Assembly: GCA_025399215.1 (NCBI GenBank)
Contig: MU621367.1
Coordinates: forward strand, 1,818-22,458
DNA from: Globomyces pollinis-pini
Lineage: Eukaryota; Chytridiomycota; Chytridiomycetes; Rhizophydiales; Globomycetaceae
Length of the DNA stretch: 20,641 nucleotides
Direction: 5' to 3'
Positions within the stretch are counted from its first letter, which is position 1. The number at the start of each line of letters is the position of its first letter. Below the pieces are notes generated by a model, which was not told the DNA's origin, searched no databases, and was given only the letters and a program-made list of their open reading frames with translations. Made by a program: the position numbers and the translations under genes. Below, one piece after another: positions 11,848 to 20,641 of this stretch.

Positions 11848-12871
11848 ATGACAGCCGTGGAATTTGTTACTGCAGAAGACTGGATTGAAGCAAAATCAGT
11901 TCAAAATTCAGGGAGCGCTTTGCTCTATACAAAGACTTGGTCTCCTAAAAATGACGCTGATGTTAAAGCTACTATGGTATTCTGCCATGGATTGGGTAAA
12001 TTAAAAGCAAATTCTGATCAATTTCAGGAGAACATATCAATCGATACCATGAACTTTTTCTTGAATTCGTTCAGAAAGGTGTTCGAGTAGCTTCATTTGA
12101 TCAGCGTGGGTTTGGAAAAACTATTGAACGCTATGGTAAAAAAGGTCATAATGATGGAATGAATACTACTTTTGAGGATGTTTTGTTGATCTCTAACAAA
12201 GTCAAAATTGCTGGGAAACCTCACTTTATTATGGGACATAGGTATTATAGTTTTATACCAATTTTTTAGTATGGGAGGCGGAATTGCATTAGCTGTCGCC
12301 AGTCGTTATCCTGAGCAATTTGATGCTTGTATTGGTTCTGGTATGTCCAAATAACTAAGTGGTAGCGCCTCTAATTCAAGTGGACCCAGCCAGTTTACCT
12401 TCAAAAATTGAATTGGGTTTACTTTCCTTAGGTTCTAGTTGGTTCCCGACTCTTGGATTCCCTGGAAAACTAGATGTGTCTTTCATTAGTCGTGACCAAA
12501 ATGAAGTTCAAAAATACACTAGTGACCCTCTCATTCATCCAATCGCATCTTTCGGTCTATTGAAAGATATGCTAAATAATTGTGATGATTTGCTCAACAA
12601 TCGAGTCAAAGATTTCAACCTACCACTTTACATTGCACATGGTACAAACGACAAACTTACATGCCCAATTTCATCGAAAAAATTCTTTGATCAAGTTCCA
12701 ACAACAGATAAAACTTACAAATCCTATGAAGGATATTACCATGAATGTAAGCAGATTAACCGTTTAATACTTTTAGTGCATAATGAATCTCCAGAGCATC
12801 GACAAGTAGTCTATCGTGATTATGTTGATTGGATCGGTGATCGAATTGATAAACATTCCTCATCAAAATAA
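11848..12871 (+). CDS. Monoacylglycerol-lipase-type alpha/beta hydrolase
   Basis: A serine hydrolase of 302 residues related to monoglyceride lipase (YJU3/MGL type), expected to release fatty acids from monoacylglycerols or similar esters. Inferred exons are 11848-11995, 12028-12241, 12270-12340, 12366-12746 and 12777-12871, with introns of 32, 28, 25 and 30 bp. Motifs run in order: oxyanion FCHGLGEH, VRVASFDQRGFGKT, nucleophile elbow GHSMGGG (Ser121), acid in HGTNDKLT (Asp240) and histidine in YYHELHNE (His270). The catalytic triad is therefore complete. The Ser121 codon is itself split by the second intron (AG|T). The start at 11848 places MTAVEFVTAEDWIEA at the N-terminus, as in relatives; the in-frame ATG at 11788 would add 20 unlike residues. 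No signal peptide is seen. Confidence 0.9.
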
Positions 12872-13560
12872 CGATTGTTTAAATATAAATTTCGAATTCA
12901 TTAAGTTTTTACAAAGCTAGACATTGATCTACTCTAGAGTAGTAGTATAGAGTTTGAGAGATTCAATCTGATAAACCAAGGATCGGAATAGCATCTGAAT
13001 AATACTGTGGATTGAATTGATTCATCAAGAGAATTATTTTTTGTTTTTAAAAAATCAACGGCAGGATGATGACAGATGGACAACTGACAATGTTAGTGAA
13101 CAGCCTTGGAGCAACAGTGTTTATTTTAATAGTGGGATACCATTTTCTAGTTGGAATGAAAACAACGTTGTAATAAAACCCCTTTTGACTGATCAACAAT
13201 CATTGCTTTATATTTATTTATCGATTCAGAAGTATTAATGTTGGATGATTAGATGAGCACAGATGATGGTAAAATTCCTCTTTGAATGGTTTGTTGAGAT
13301 ATTGGAGTTCAACTTTTTACAGTTATAAATATAATTCTTTTGATCGATCCCTAATGAAAGGGAGTGTGTAGCCAGATTCACGTATAATTGAATTTGACTC
13401 GATCAACAGTCTTTGGTTTATATTTATTTCGTAAAGTCATTCATATCATTTCAAAGTGATTTGCGCGTATAAATGTCGATTGGTATTTATGCTAATGTTC
13501 GATGGTAGAAACTATGGTGTAATAGTTTATTGAAATATTGAGAAATCATGATGAATTCAA
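12872..13560. repeat. convergent intergenic region with a degenerate direct repeat
   Basis: 689 bp between the stops of the hydrolase and the FIST gene. Two diverged copies are visible. GATCAACAATCATTGCTTTA (13191) pairs with GATCAACAGTCTTTGGTTTA (13401), both running into TATATTTATTT. GATGGTA..GTTTGTTGAGATATTG (13265 on) pairs with GATGGTA..GTTTATTGAAATATTG (13501 on). Offsets are about 210 and 236 bp. A perfect 14-bp palindrome, CTACTCTAGAGTAG, lies at 12929-12942. An open frame at 13017-13238 lacks an ATG and any known motif, so it was not called. Confidence 0.45.
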
Positions 13561-14839
13561 CTAATTTGATTGAACAGTCCCTTTAAATAGATTGATACTT
13601 GACAGCTGATAACCACCAAGTATGCTGTTAGATCCCATTAAGACACCTTCTTCTGAAGAAGCTATCATTGAGCTCTTATTTAACTCTGTTTCAGTGAAAT
13701 GAACCTATAAAAGAATCAAAATCAGTTTAATTACATCTTTTTCATAACTGTCTTTTACTGTAGTAAATTGAACCATCCTTTTTTCATCTTTAGTTTCAAT
13801 GGGACTGCCTTGATATTTCATAAACTAATAGTTAGTTCATGACTATTACTCACCTGAATTTTCATTCCTGGTGTTAAATCCGATAGAGTTTCAATGGCAA
13901 GAGTTCCTTTTGACAAATCACCACCGATGATTGAAAATATCATTTCCTGGTTCGTCTGTGATTTGATTCGAATGTAAAGGTTAAAATCGCTATGTGGTTG
14001 TATTTGAGTCGAAACCTTTTCAACCAAAAGTCGTGATGCATCTGATCCTTCAATCTAATTGTTAAATTATAAGACAACCTACTTGTAGAATTATATTTCC
14101 TTGTGATTTAGAGATTGTTAAATAGTCGTCATGAAGAGGTTGGAAAATAGAATCATTGTATGAAAAGTTAACTTTATCTGTGGTAGACAGCCCCACGCAT
14201 CCATTGCTAATAGTTTGGTCGTTATAGAATAGAGTATATGGATTTCCATTTAAAAAAGGTGTCCTACTAGCTACTAAACCCATCTAAAAAGTGAGTCAGA
14301 CAATCCTTTTACTTTGATTGAGTCTGGATACTGTGATTGAAAGTGATCATATAAATCGTATGGTTCATTGTCAGAGAATGTCAACAATAACGACGGATTT
14401 GAAGATCTAGAAATCATAATTAGAAATCCATTAAATAATACAGTGAATTGTTTGGTAAAACATCTTGATTTACATTTTGAGCTTTAAGTGAAATGGTTTT
14501 GAATATTGGATTATCAACCATTGGTTGATTAAACATTGAAGGCCATCTACCAACAGCTTTTTGTTTCTGAATTCTACCTGGTTTCGAATAGAAACCAATT
14601 CCATGACAAGCAGTTAAACTATACCCAGGTGCTCCAACAGAATCGACAACAGCTCCTATTAATGATTTTCCATTGAACTGATTGTAAATATATTGATGAA
14701 ATTCTTTGATTTTGGAGTTTGAAAAATGATTTGAGATGAGCAATACAATACAATTTGCTTCGCTTTGATTCTGGACTTCATTCAAATTGATTTTTTTGGG
14801 AAGAGTTCTTGTGAATTGAGTCCATGTTTTCATTGACAT
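13561..14839 (-). CDS. FIST-domain protein (FIST N and FIST C)
   Basis: A 375-residue protein from six inferred exons: 14839-14442, 14406-14313, 14283-14083, 14054-13854, 13824-13735 and 13704-13561. The introns are 35, 29, 28, 29 and 30 bp. FIST-like features include a CIVLLIS strand, SLIGAVVDSVG and the strand LLLTFSDNEPYDLYDHF. The late-FIST-N stretch NGNPYTLFYNDQTISNGCVG follows, then ISKSQGNIILQVEGSDASRLL, resembling the FIST_C start where 'GN-x-I-x-x-L' precedes the rest of the domain. FIST domains are proposed small-ligand (possibly amino-acid) sensory modules. Here the domain stands alone, without an F-box or signalling partner, so the biological role is unknown. The start is uncertain: the frame stays open upstream to 14923 without an ATG. 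ATG 14839 is the first usable one, with another two codons later. Confidence 0.65.
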
Positions 14840-15339
14840 TCTTGAAATTGAATTTAAAACGAGTTTTTGAATCAATGGGGAAATTATTAAAAGATCGATC
14901 TTGAAAATGCACGGAATGAATAAGCTAATTCATACAATTTGATTACTTGGAAATGACTTGAATTGAGAAAAAGCTATTCTTATTGTATGGTGTATGCACG
15001 TTCAACTGTTATTTCTACAAATCGCGGTACTAAATCAAACTAAAACTGTCTTAGTTTAAGAATACTTCAATTGTCACAAACTACATTTTATTAAATTGAC
15101 TATGTGCTGAAATAGACCTATTTCAACAATATAATTTGTAGACATCACTACGTGTAAGTTCAGACTACATCTAATAGTCAATTGCTTTGTGAACATGTCC
15201 CAGTGTTGGAGACAGATATGGAACGTGGTGCCTTTTTGATATATATATTTGGCTGATGGATGTGTCATGAAACTCTTTGTCTTTTCACACATAGAACTTA
15301 TATAAATGGCAGATTTCGTCTGGCAAGTTTAACACAAAT
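14840..15339. promoter_or_regulatory. divergent intergenic region with TATA box and inverted repeats
   Basis: 500 bp between the FIST gene start (minus) and the GHKL ATPase start (plus). TATATAAA at 15299-15306 lies about 35 bp before the ATPase ATG, a credible TATA box implying a short 5' leader. Upstream are two small inverted repeats: TGAAATAG-AC-CTATTTCA at 15108-15125, and AAACTAA-7 nt-TTAGTTT at 15037-15057. A minus-strand open frame (15074-15292) has no support and was not called. Confidence 0.4.
15299..15306 (+). promoter_or_regulatory. TATA box of the GHKL ATPase gene
   Basis: TATATAAA lies 33 bp before the ATG at 15340. Position and sequence fit a core promoter. No initiator or transcription start can be confirmed. 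Confidence 0.45.
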
Positions 15340-18305
15340 ATGGAAGAAGAAATTGAAAATGGGTTTTCTGAAGGTGAAGATTCTACAGAAGAAGTAGAAA
15401 TTGAAGTCACGTATCTTCAAAGACAGATTCAAATCTCTGGAACTGCAAATCCACGCAAAACAACTCAAGATACTTTGAAGTATTGCACAAATGCTATTGC
15501 AGAGACGAAAGGAAACTATAATAAATTAATGTGCTATTTCAATGTACCAAATTTAGCTGGATTCTATCCAAAAGGAAAAGGTGGTAAGAGAGATTTAAAT
15601 ATGAAGAGATCAGGAGATCGTTGGCGGATACAAGATGGCTTTCGAGAATTGGTATCAAATTTTTATGATGAAATCTTGGAGCGTATTGGTGCAGATGAAG
15701 ATGTTGTCGCCTTTCAAAACTTTTCTACCGACTGTTTGCACGGAAAGTCGATTGCTAAATGCAACGAAGTGGATTCATGTGTGCCTAAATACAAAGAATA
15801 TCTGATGGTAGGAACAACCGTTACAGATGGTAAACACTACTTATATGGAAAAATTGTACTTATCAATAAAACTACAACCTCTGGGATGATTTTACTCATC
15901 AACTATGGCGCTGCTATTCCTAGAGCCTGCTGGGTTACAGGGACATCTTTAAAACAACCATCTGCAATTGGTAGGTTTGGAGAAGGGATGAAGAAAGGAA
16001 TTCTGGCTATTCTTGGAGAAAATGCTGAAGTAACTTATTATACCAATAACGAAAAATGGGATTGGAAAATGATGTATAATCAGGTTTATCATATCTCACG
16101 TAATAATATGACTAGAGTGGCATCAAAACACTGCATGTAGTTACAAAAAAGCCGAAAGGAGGTATTAAACCTGGCAGAGTGATCCATACCAAAGATCGTG
16201 CACCTAAGAACACAGTTGTAGAGATTAGAAACACCCCTATTGATGCTTTTGATACCAAGCAGTTTCTCTTTCTCGAACCTGCACAAGACTATTTTAGCGT
16301 TCCAGAGTATGGTGCAATCTTATTTTCAAACCTTGGAGAGTTGTTTGTTAAGAAAGTTTTTGCAGAACGAAGAAATGATGTTGAATTTGGGTACAATTTT
16401 GATGATTCGAAAGGTGACATGTTAAGTAGAGATAGGAAAAGCATACCCAGTAAAAAGCAAGTCGAATGTTCAATTGCCTCAATATGGAATAAGTACCTAC
16501 CAGATCCTTCTTGCGACCCTGATAAGATAGCACAGTATTTGCAACTACTTATTGATGCACCATCAACTGGAAGAGTCAAAAAAGAGATTCTTGTAGCAAG
16601 TGATTTGCTATCAAAAGAAGCCTGTATTGTATTGGCACATGCTTACAGTGGTCTCCGTCCAGATAAATATCCAATGGATGGTGAAGATTTAATGGTGTCA
16701 AAAATCATTTCGAAAGCAAAACAGATGTCTGGGGATCAGGTTTCAAAGTATTTATATAATATTTTGATCAAATCCGAACAGTTTATGGACCACGAAGCAC
16801 TGAAACAGGAAGCTTTAGACTTGCTAACCTCCGGAAACGGTTCTTCCGATCATTTCGAATTAATTCAATTCTACAAAGCGATACTGTTTGATACTAATGA
16901 TGGAGAACAATTTGATGACGTTAGATTTGTTGATTCTGAATCCGTTTATTCATCTGCCATTGATGAACGTGTTTTATATATCAATAGTCTTGTTTTTCGT
17001 GATATTGACATCAATTCTTCATCATCATTACTGAAAGCTGGTTTCGAAATTGCTACTTTTTTTGGATCAAATGATGTGTGTGAAAAGCAGCGGTTTAATT
17101 TTGAGCTCTATGAAAAAATCGAAACCCGATTTAACGATCTCAAGTAAATGATTTTTTTCTAATTTTGAAAGGAACTCTGCCATTGCAGATGCTCGCGAGA
17201 ATGCTGTGCAAGAATATATAGAAAACGAAAAGAGATCAGCAGAAGCGATTCCAAGTAACCCTCCAAGCGGTTCCGGTGATTCTATTCCAAGAAAGCGCAG
17301 CAGATCTTTAAGTTCAAACTCTGATGATGATATTGAGCCCAGTTTATCACTTGAAGGTTCCAATTCCAATGTCGACTTTTGTAAGCATAAACTAGATCTG
17401 ACGCAATAGCCGATTATGTGGAAAGTTCAGAGAGTGATGAAGCAGCAATCAGGAGTATCCCCTTCTATTTTCATCCTGTAATCCGAAATAGTGATGAAGA
17501 TGCTGCCCAGAAGGATGTAGATCCTGAACTTGAAGCTTTATCTATAGCATCCCCTGAAGTTACTCAACCAACTCCTCCTCACACCTCACCAGCGGACATT
17601 CCATTATTCAAACGAGAAGCACAAACCCAAACAGTTTGTCTAGAGAAAACCTTGATTGATTCAAGTTGCCAAAGTGAGAAATTGACATATCATGACACAG
17701 GAACTAATACAGAAGTATCCAAAATGGTTAACAACAAGGCCGCTGTTCTTGCCAAATTTAACTTTTTGAAAAAACAATTAGCTTCTGTACTTGACTGTTT
17801 ACGGGTACCTCTTTTTCCATGGATCGCAGCAATAGATTACGAGGCTGGGGATATACTTTATTTGTTTGAATTCGCTGATGAATTCTATCTCAAGTTCGCC
17901 TTCGACCAAAATACACACTGTTTATCCTTAGTTTGTACCAAATCAATCCTCTCCGGTTCTGCCTTTATCTTCCCGTTCCCCATTTGGAGCTCAGTTGCCC
18001 CAAACCCTGAAAGGCAAGCAGTTGATGTTCACCAGTTGTTGTCTGATTCAAATGATATTTGCATGCTGGGATGTGGGATTTCTGTTTTTGCAACTCGTAA
18101 TTACAATCAAGGACAAACTGTAGCCATCATGGATTTACTTAATATCACAAACGCGTCGCATTGTAACATTTCAATTATCATGGAAACAGACAACACTAAT
18201 ATACTACCAATTGGTATTGTTGCAAAGAGAAAAATCAAAACCGGAGAATCACTGAAAACAGATTGTGATTTTGTCCTTTGCAACAGTGATGTGCCAATGG
18301 GATGA
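15340..18305 (+). CDS. GHKL (Hsp90/MORC-like) ATPase with SET-like C-terminal region
   Basis: A 958-residue protein from exons 15340-16083, 16116-17143, 17172-17380 and 17410-18305, with introns of 32, 28 and 29 bp. The N-terminal third is a GHKL ATPase: N-box FRELVSNFYDEI (Glu103, Asn107, Asp110) and G2-box GRFGEGMKKG (211-220), then the strand AEVTYYTNNEKWDWKMM. The usual Asp of the G1 box (DxGxG) is not seen; INYGAAI occupies that region. The helical middle carries a likely nuclear signal, IPRKRSRS, followed by acidic Ser-rich sequence. AQTQT (about 731-735) and TGTNTE resemble dynein-light-chain TQT sites, before a short coiled coil. The C-terminus has GCGISVFATRNYNQGQ, NASHCN and VAKRKIKTGESLKTDCDF (881-948), reminiscent of SET-domain edge motifs but much shorter and lacking the final Tyr. 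A chromatin role is plausible inference. Intron density is far lower than in its neighbours. Confidence 0.75.
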
Positions 18306-18470
18306 ATCCGAACGAATTATAAAGATTAGATGTACTATCATTAATGTACGGTCGCTTATAAAGATAAGCAATCTTTGTACTCAAATATTGCAGATCGCAA
18401 AAAATAGCCAAAGGTTTATCTGCTACAAGTAATAAGTTTATTTGAAAGTTGGTAATAAATCAGCAGAACA

Positions 18471-19047
18471 TCAATTGGACAATGACTGCAAAATGTTTCT
18501 GTAGAGAACTTGTGGATTGACACGTTTACTCAACGCATGTGCAATATATTGACTCATAATATCCGCATTTAGTAGTGGATTAGAGATCATGTTGATTTTC
18601 AAGTAAATATCTGTGTTTCGATAAATCTGCAAAGCTTCATTATTTGCACCGTTCTGAAGACAAGCTGCAATCAAAGTCTTTGAGTCTATTTGCTTAAACA
18701 TTGGTTTAAAATCTTGATGTTTGGCCAACATTCTGGTACGTTTTTCCAATCTTCCAGGTACTGACTTTAAATCGGATTTTGTAAAATCCAGTTTCTGGTT
18801 TAATGGTGATAATTTAGGATGTGACAAGATATCGTCACTTTTTAATAATGTAACATTAATCCAAATACCAGAGGTAGAAGCTCTAATATGAGGAGCAGCA
18901 ACCAGTGTAGATTGGAACATATGCTTCACATAGTCAGCCAGGAACGGATGAGATACATCTATCTAATCAGTCTATTTATAAAATACTTGAAGGCCAGTTC
19001 AAAAGTCCTTTGATGCGTACAGCAAGTGGATTGGAACGACGACCCAT
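18471..19047 (-). CDS. Mitochondrial small-subunit ribosomal protein uS3m, nuclear-encoded
   Basis: A 182-residue S3 homologue from two exons, 19047-18987 and 18958-18471, with a 28-bp intron. The N-terminus GRRSNPLAVRIKGLLNWPSN mirrors the bacterial S3 opening (G-x-x-x-NP-x-x-x-R). The splice joins it to VSHPFLADYVKHMFQSTL. The C-terminal segment LNADIMSQYIAHALSKRVNPQVLYRNIL corresponds to the S3 helix that reads AESIAQQLERR..FRRA in bacteria. It should sit in the head of the mitoribosomal small subunit. The protein starts directly with S3 sequence, without an extra presequence; the basic N-terminus may serve for import. In many fungi this protein is encoded in mitochondrial DNA, so a spliced nuclear copy is notable. 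It is followed in the genome by another mitoribosomal gene on the same strand, 118 bp upstream of its start. Confidence 0.78.
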
Positions 19048-19165
19048 TGAAAAAAAAAGTGAAGAAACAAAAGTGAAGGAAGGAGCTTCGATACTCGATG
19101 CTATTATAAAAGAGCACAATATGAAATGTGATTAGTTACAGCATGGCAGTTTATTAAATATCAAC

Positions 19166-19447
19166 TTAATGTGTCAAGAATTTTCTTCCCTTCAACATCC
19201 GACGTTTAAGTATTCTACGTCCATTATATGACTTCAATCTGGCCAAGAATCCATAAGACCTCTTGCGCTTTAAAGTGTTTGGCTGATACTCGCGACCATA
19301 AGTGACAGTACGGATTGCAGGCATTGTCAATACTGTGTTTCTCCACAAGTTGTTCATCATTCCCATCATTCCTCCAATGCGCTGGTTCCCCATCATTCTA
19401 CTGGTTTGAGTAATTTGTCGATGGACACTGTTCAATAATCCAAACAT
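19166..19447 (-). CDS. Mitochondrial large-subunit ribosomal protein bL34m
   Basis: An intronless 93-residue protein. Residues about 50-93 are a textbook L34: [20 protein letters not shown] followed by a basic tail, [16 protein letters not shown]. This is the small, very basic protein buried in 23S-type rRNA of the large subunit. The first ~48 residues are Met/Gly/Asn-rich with scattered Arg and no acidic residues, consistent with a mitochondrial targeting sequence. It is in tandem with uS3m (118 bp apart) and downstream of Dph5 on the same strand, so three translation-related genes lie head-to-tail. No shared transcript is implied. Confidence 0.92.
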   Translation of the reverse strand: MFGLLNSVHRQITQTSRMMGNQRIGGMMGMMNNLWRNTVLTMPAIRTVTYGREYQPNTLKRKRSYGFLARLKSYNGRRILKRRMLKGRKFLTH

Positions 19448-19636
19448 TAATCAATTCAATTGTAAATTTGTTGAAAAAAAAAGTTACGAGAATTCAATTG
19501 AACGAACAAATCTAATCCGTCAAGGAAATTTTGGAGTAAACTTATGACTGTATAGTCATCTAATAAAGAACCAATATATAAATTTATAGCCGCGCATGAA
19601 GGAATAGATTAAAGCTTTATTCATCACTCAATGATT

Positions 19637-20573
19637 TTAGTGTTGAGAAATATCTGCATTTGCATTGAAAGTATCCTTATTAATAGCATAATGTCGTAAA
19701 GTGTCTGCTTCCAAGAAATGCATTTTACCAGCTATAATGAATGAATGAAGTGGTCCTCCAAAGTCAGCAGTTAACAATTCACTCATTGTTCCACATATAA
19801 TTGTTTGATTAGATGCTCCGATACGTGCTAACCCAACGGCAATGGTGTTGGGTGAATACACTAAAGATAAGAGTGTGATAATTAGTACCATTTTCCTTCC
19901 GTTTCTCTTCTATTTCAAGTAGTTGTTCAACGCATTGATTGACGGTCATATATCGAGGAGGTTCGAATATCATTCTGCCTCTGCAAACACATTAGCCAAT
20001 AAACTTCTATTACCTAGCCATATTTTCCCAACTCTGTTCTTTGACTTTAATATCAAGTAAACATAGTGTATGTAGACCTAATGACTTGTTCTGTTTGATT
20101 TTATCATAGAATGAATCTGGTCTCCAATTATCTTGAAAGAATACAATAGAGACAGTTTGCCCATAATTGTACAACTGCAAACCACAACAACCGATGGCAT
20201 TCATGATTGAAGCGTTGTGAATAACAACAGTTTTGATAGACAACTCAGTTGCTCTTAATACCAAATCAGAATGAGTTGTCGCACTATCCACATTACAAAC
20301 AATTCGTTACCCATAAGGATCACCAACCACCAGGAATGCAACATTCTCTGTATCAGCATTCTTTAATATTTCGTCTGCTTGAGATTCTACCATTTCTCTA
20401 TCTGCTATTATGACTTGCTTTCCGTAAAATTCTTCCAACACTTGCTTGTCCACCATTAGAATTGATGTGTAGTGTTCTAGATACACTCGCTGTGAAGACT
20501 TTACCGCTTCAAGTCCTTTGACTGTAATATCCTTTTCATCTGCTAGTCCTAATCCAATAATGTATAATACCAT
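19637..20573 (-). CDS. DPH5: Diphthine methyl ester synthase Dph5
   Basis: An S-adenosylmethionine-dependent methyltransferase that acts on the modified histidine of elongation factor eEF2 in the cytosolic diphthamide pathway. It is 282 residues, the usual family length. Exons are 20573-20311, 20283-20014, 19980-19889 and 19860-19637, with introns of 27, 33 and 28 bp. Hallmarks in order: N-terminal [45 protein letters not shown] (joined across intron 1), [31 protein letters not shown], and [15 protein letters not shown] (joined across intron 3), then the C-terminal strand/helix with [22 protein letters not shown]. It belongs to the tetrapyrrole-methylase fold class. The two splice junctions that rebuild invariant motifs make the model secure. 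Only 68 bp of upstream sequence is in the window. Confidence 0.95.
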
Positions 20574-20641
20574 TTTTATGCTTCACAAAAAAAAAATTAT
20601 GGCCACAGTTTAGTATTAGACTCCCAAGCATCTACTACTCA
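20574..20641. other. right-edge spacer upstream of Dph5
   Basis: 68 bp upstream of the Dph5 start, with a run of about ten A on the plus strand at 20588-20597 (poly-T on the Dph5 strand). No gene can be called before the window ends. Confidence 0.3.

Noticed and set aside
13017..13238. 73-codon open frame between the hydrolase and the FIST gene
   Set aside because: Starts at TTG, has no recognisable motif and overlaps the degenerate repeat region.
15074..15292. 72-residue minus-strand open frame in the divergent promoter of the FIST and GHKL genes
   Set aside because: No motif, no supporting splice extension, and it overlaps the probable core promoter of the ATPase.
18911..19135. Open frame of over 60 codons on the plus strand, opposite uS3m exon 1 and its intron
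   Set aside because: No early ATG. The opposite strand encodes a clear S3 N-terminus with a good 28-bp intron, so this is an antisense shadow.

Overview
This is a gene-dense, AT-rich eukaryotic nuclear window carrying twelve protein genes. One is cut by the left edge and eleven look complete. Coding regions are broken by very small GT..AG introns. I place 44 of them: 43 are 25-39 bp and one is apparently 53 bp. They have CTAAC/CTAAT/CTGAC-like branch sites a few bases before the acceptor. TAA, TAG and TGA all act as stops, so the code is standard; this argues against ciliates, which also have tiny introns. An Edc1/PNRC-type decapping activator, an androglobin-type gene (cilium/flagellum-linked in animals) and the compact layout suggest an early-diverging, probably zoosporic fungus or fungal relative (Rozella-, aphelid- or chytrid-like). 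That placement is inference. All exon models were derived by hand from splice signals, reading phase and remembered family motifs; no alignment was run.

Layout. 1-1920 (-): N-terminal half of an ABCC-type ABC transporter, running off the left edge. 2595-3246 (-): Edc1/PNRC-like mRNA-decapping activator. 3552-4944 (-): stand-alone glycosyltransferase-like protein resembling the N-terminal domain of plant L-arabinokinase, with exons of 16, 24 and 21 nt. 5273-5725 (+): intronless SRPBCC/START-like protein. 5817-9725 (+): 12-intron androglobin-like gene that appears to lack the globin domain. 9819-11387 (-): four-finger C2HC zinc protein. 11848-12871 (+): monoacylglycerol-lipase-type alpha/beta hydrolase. 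13561-14839 (-): FIST-domain protein. 15340-18305 (+): 958-residue GHKL (Hsp90/MORC-like) ATPase with a nuclear-looking middle and a SET-like C-terminus. 18471-19047 (-) and 19166-19447 (-): mitochondrial ribosomal proteins uS3m and bL34m. 19637-20573 (-): Dph5, diphthine synthase.

Together the genes look like ordinary eukaryotic neighbours, not a single pathway. Translation and RNA decay are represented by uS3m, bL34m, Dph5 and the decapping activator; membrane and lipid metabolism by the transporter and hydrolase. The most unusual items are the GHKL/SET-like protein, the globin-less androglobin, the microexon-rich glycosyltransferase gene with a possible 1-nt exon, and a nuclear uS3m gene without an added targeting peptide. 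No tRNA, rRNA, CRISPR or clear transposon was recognised.
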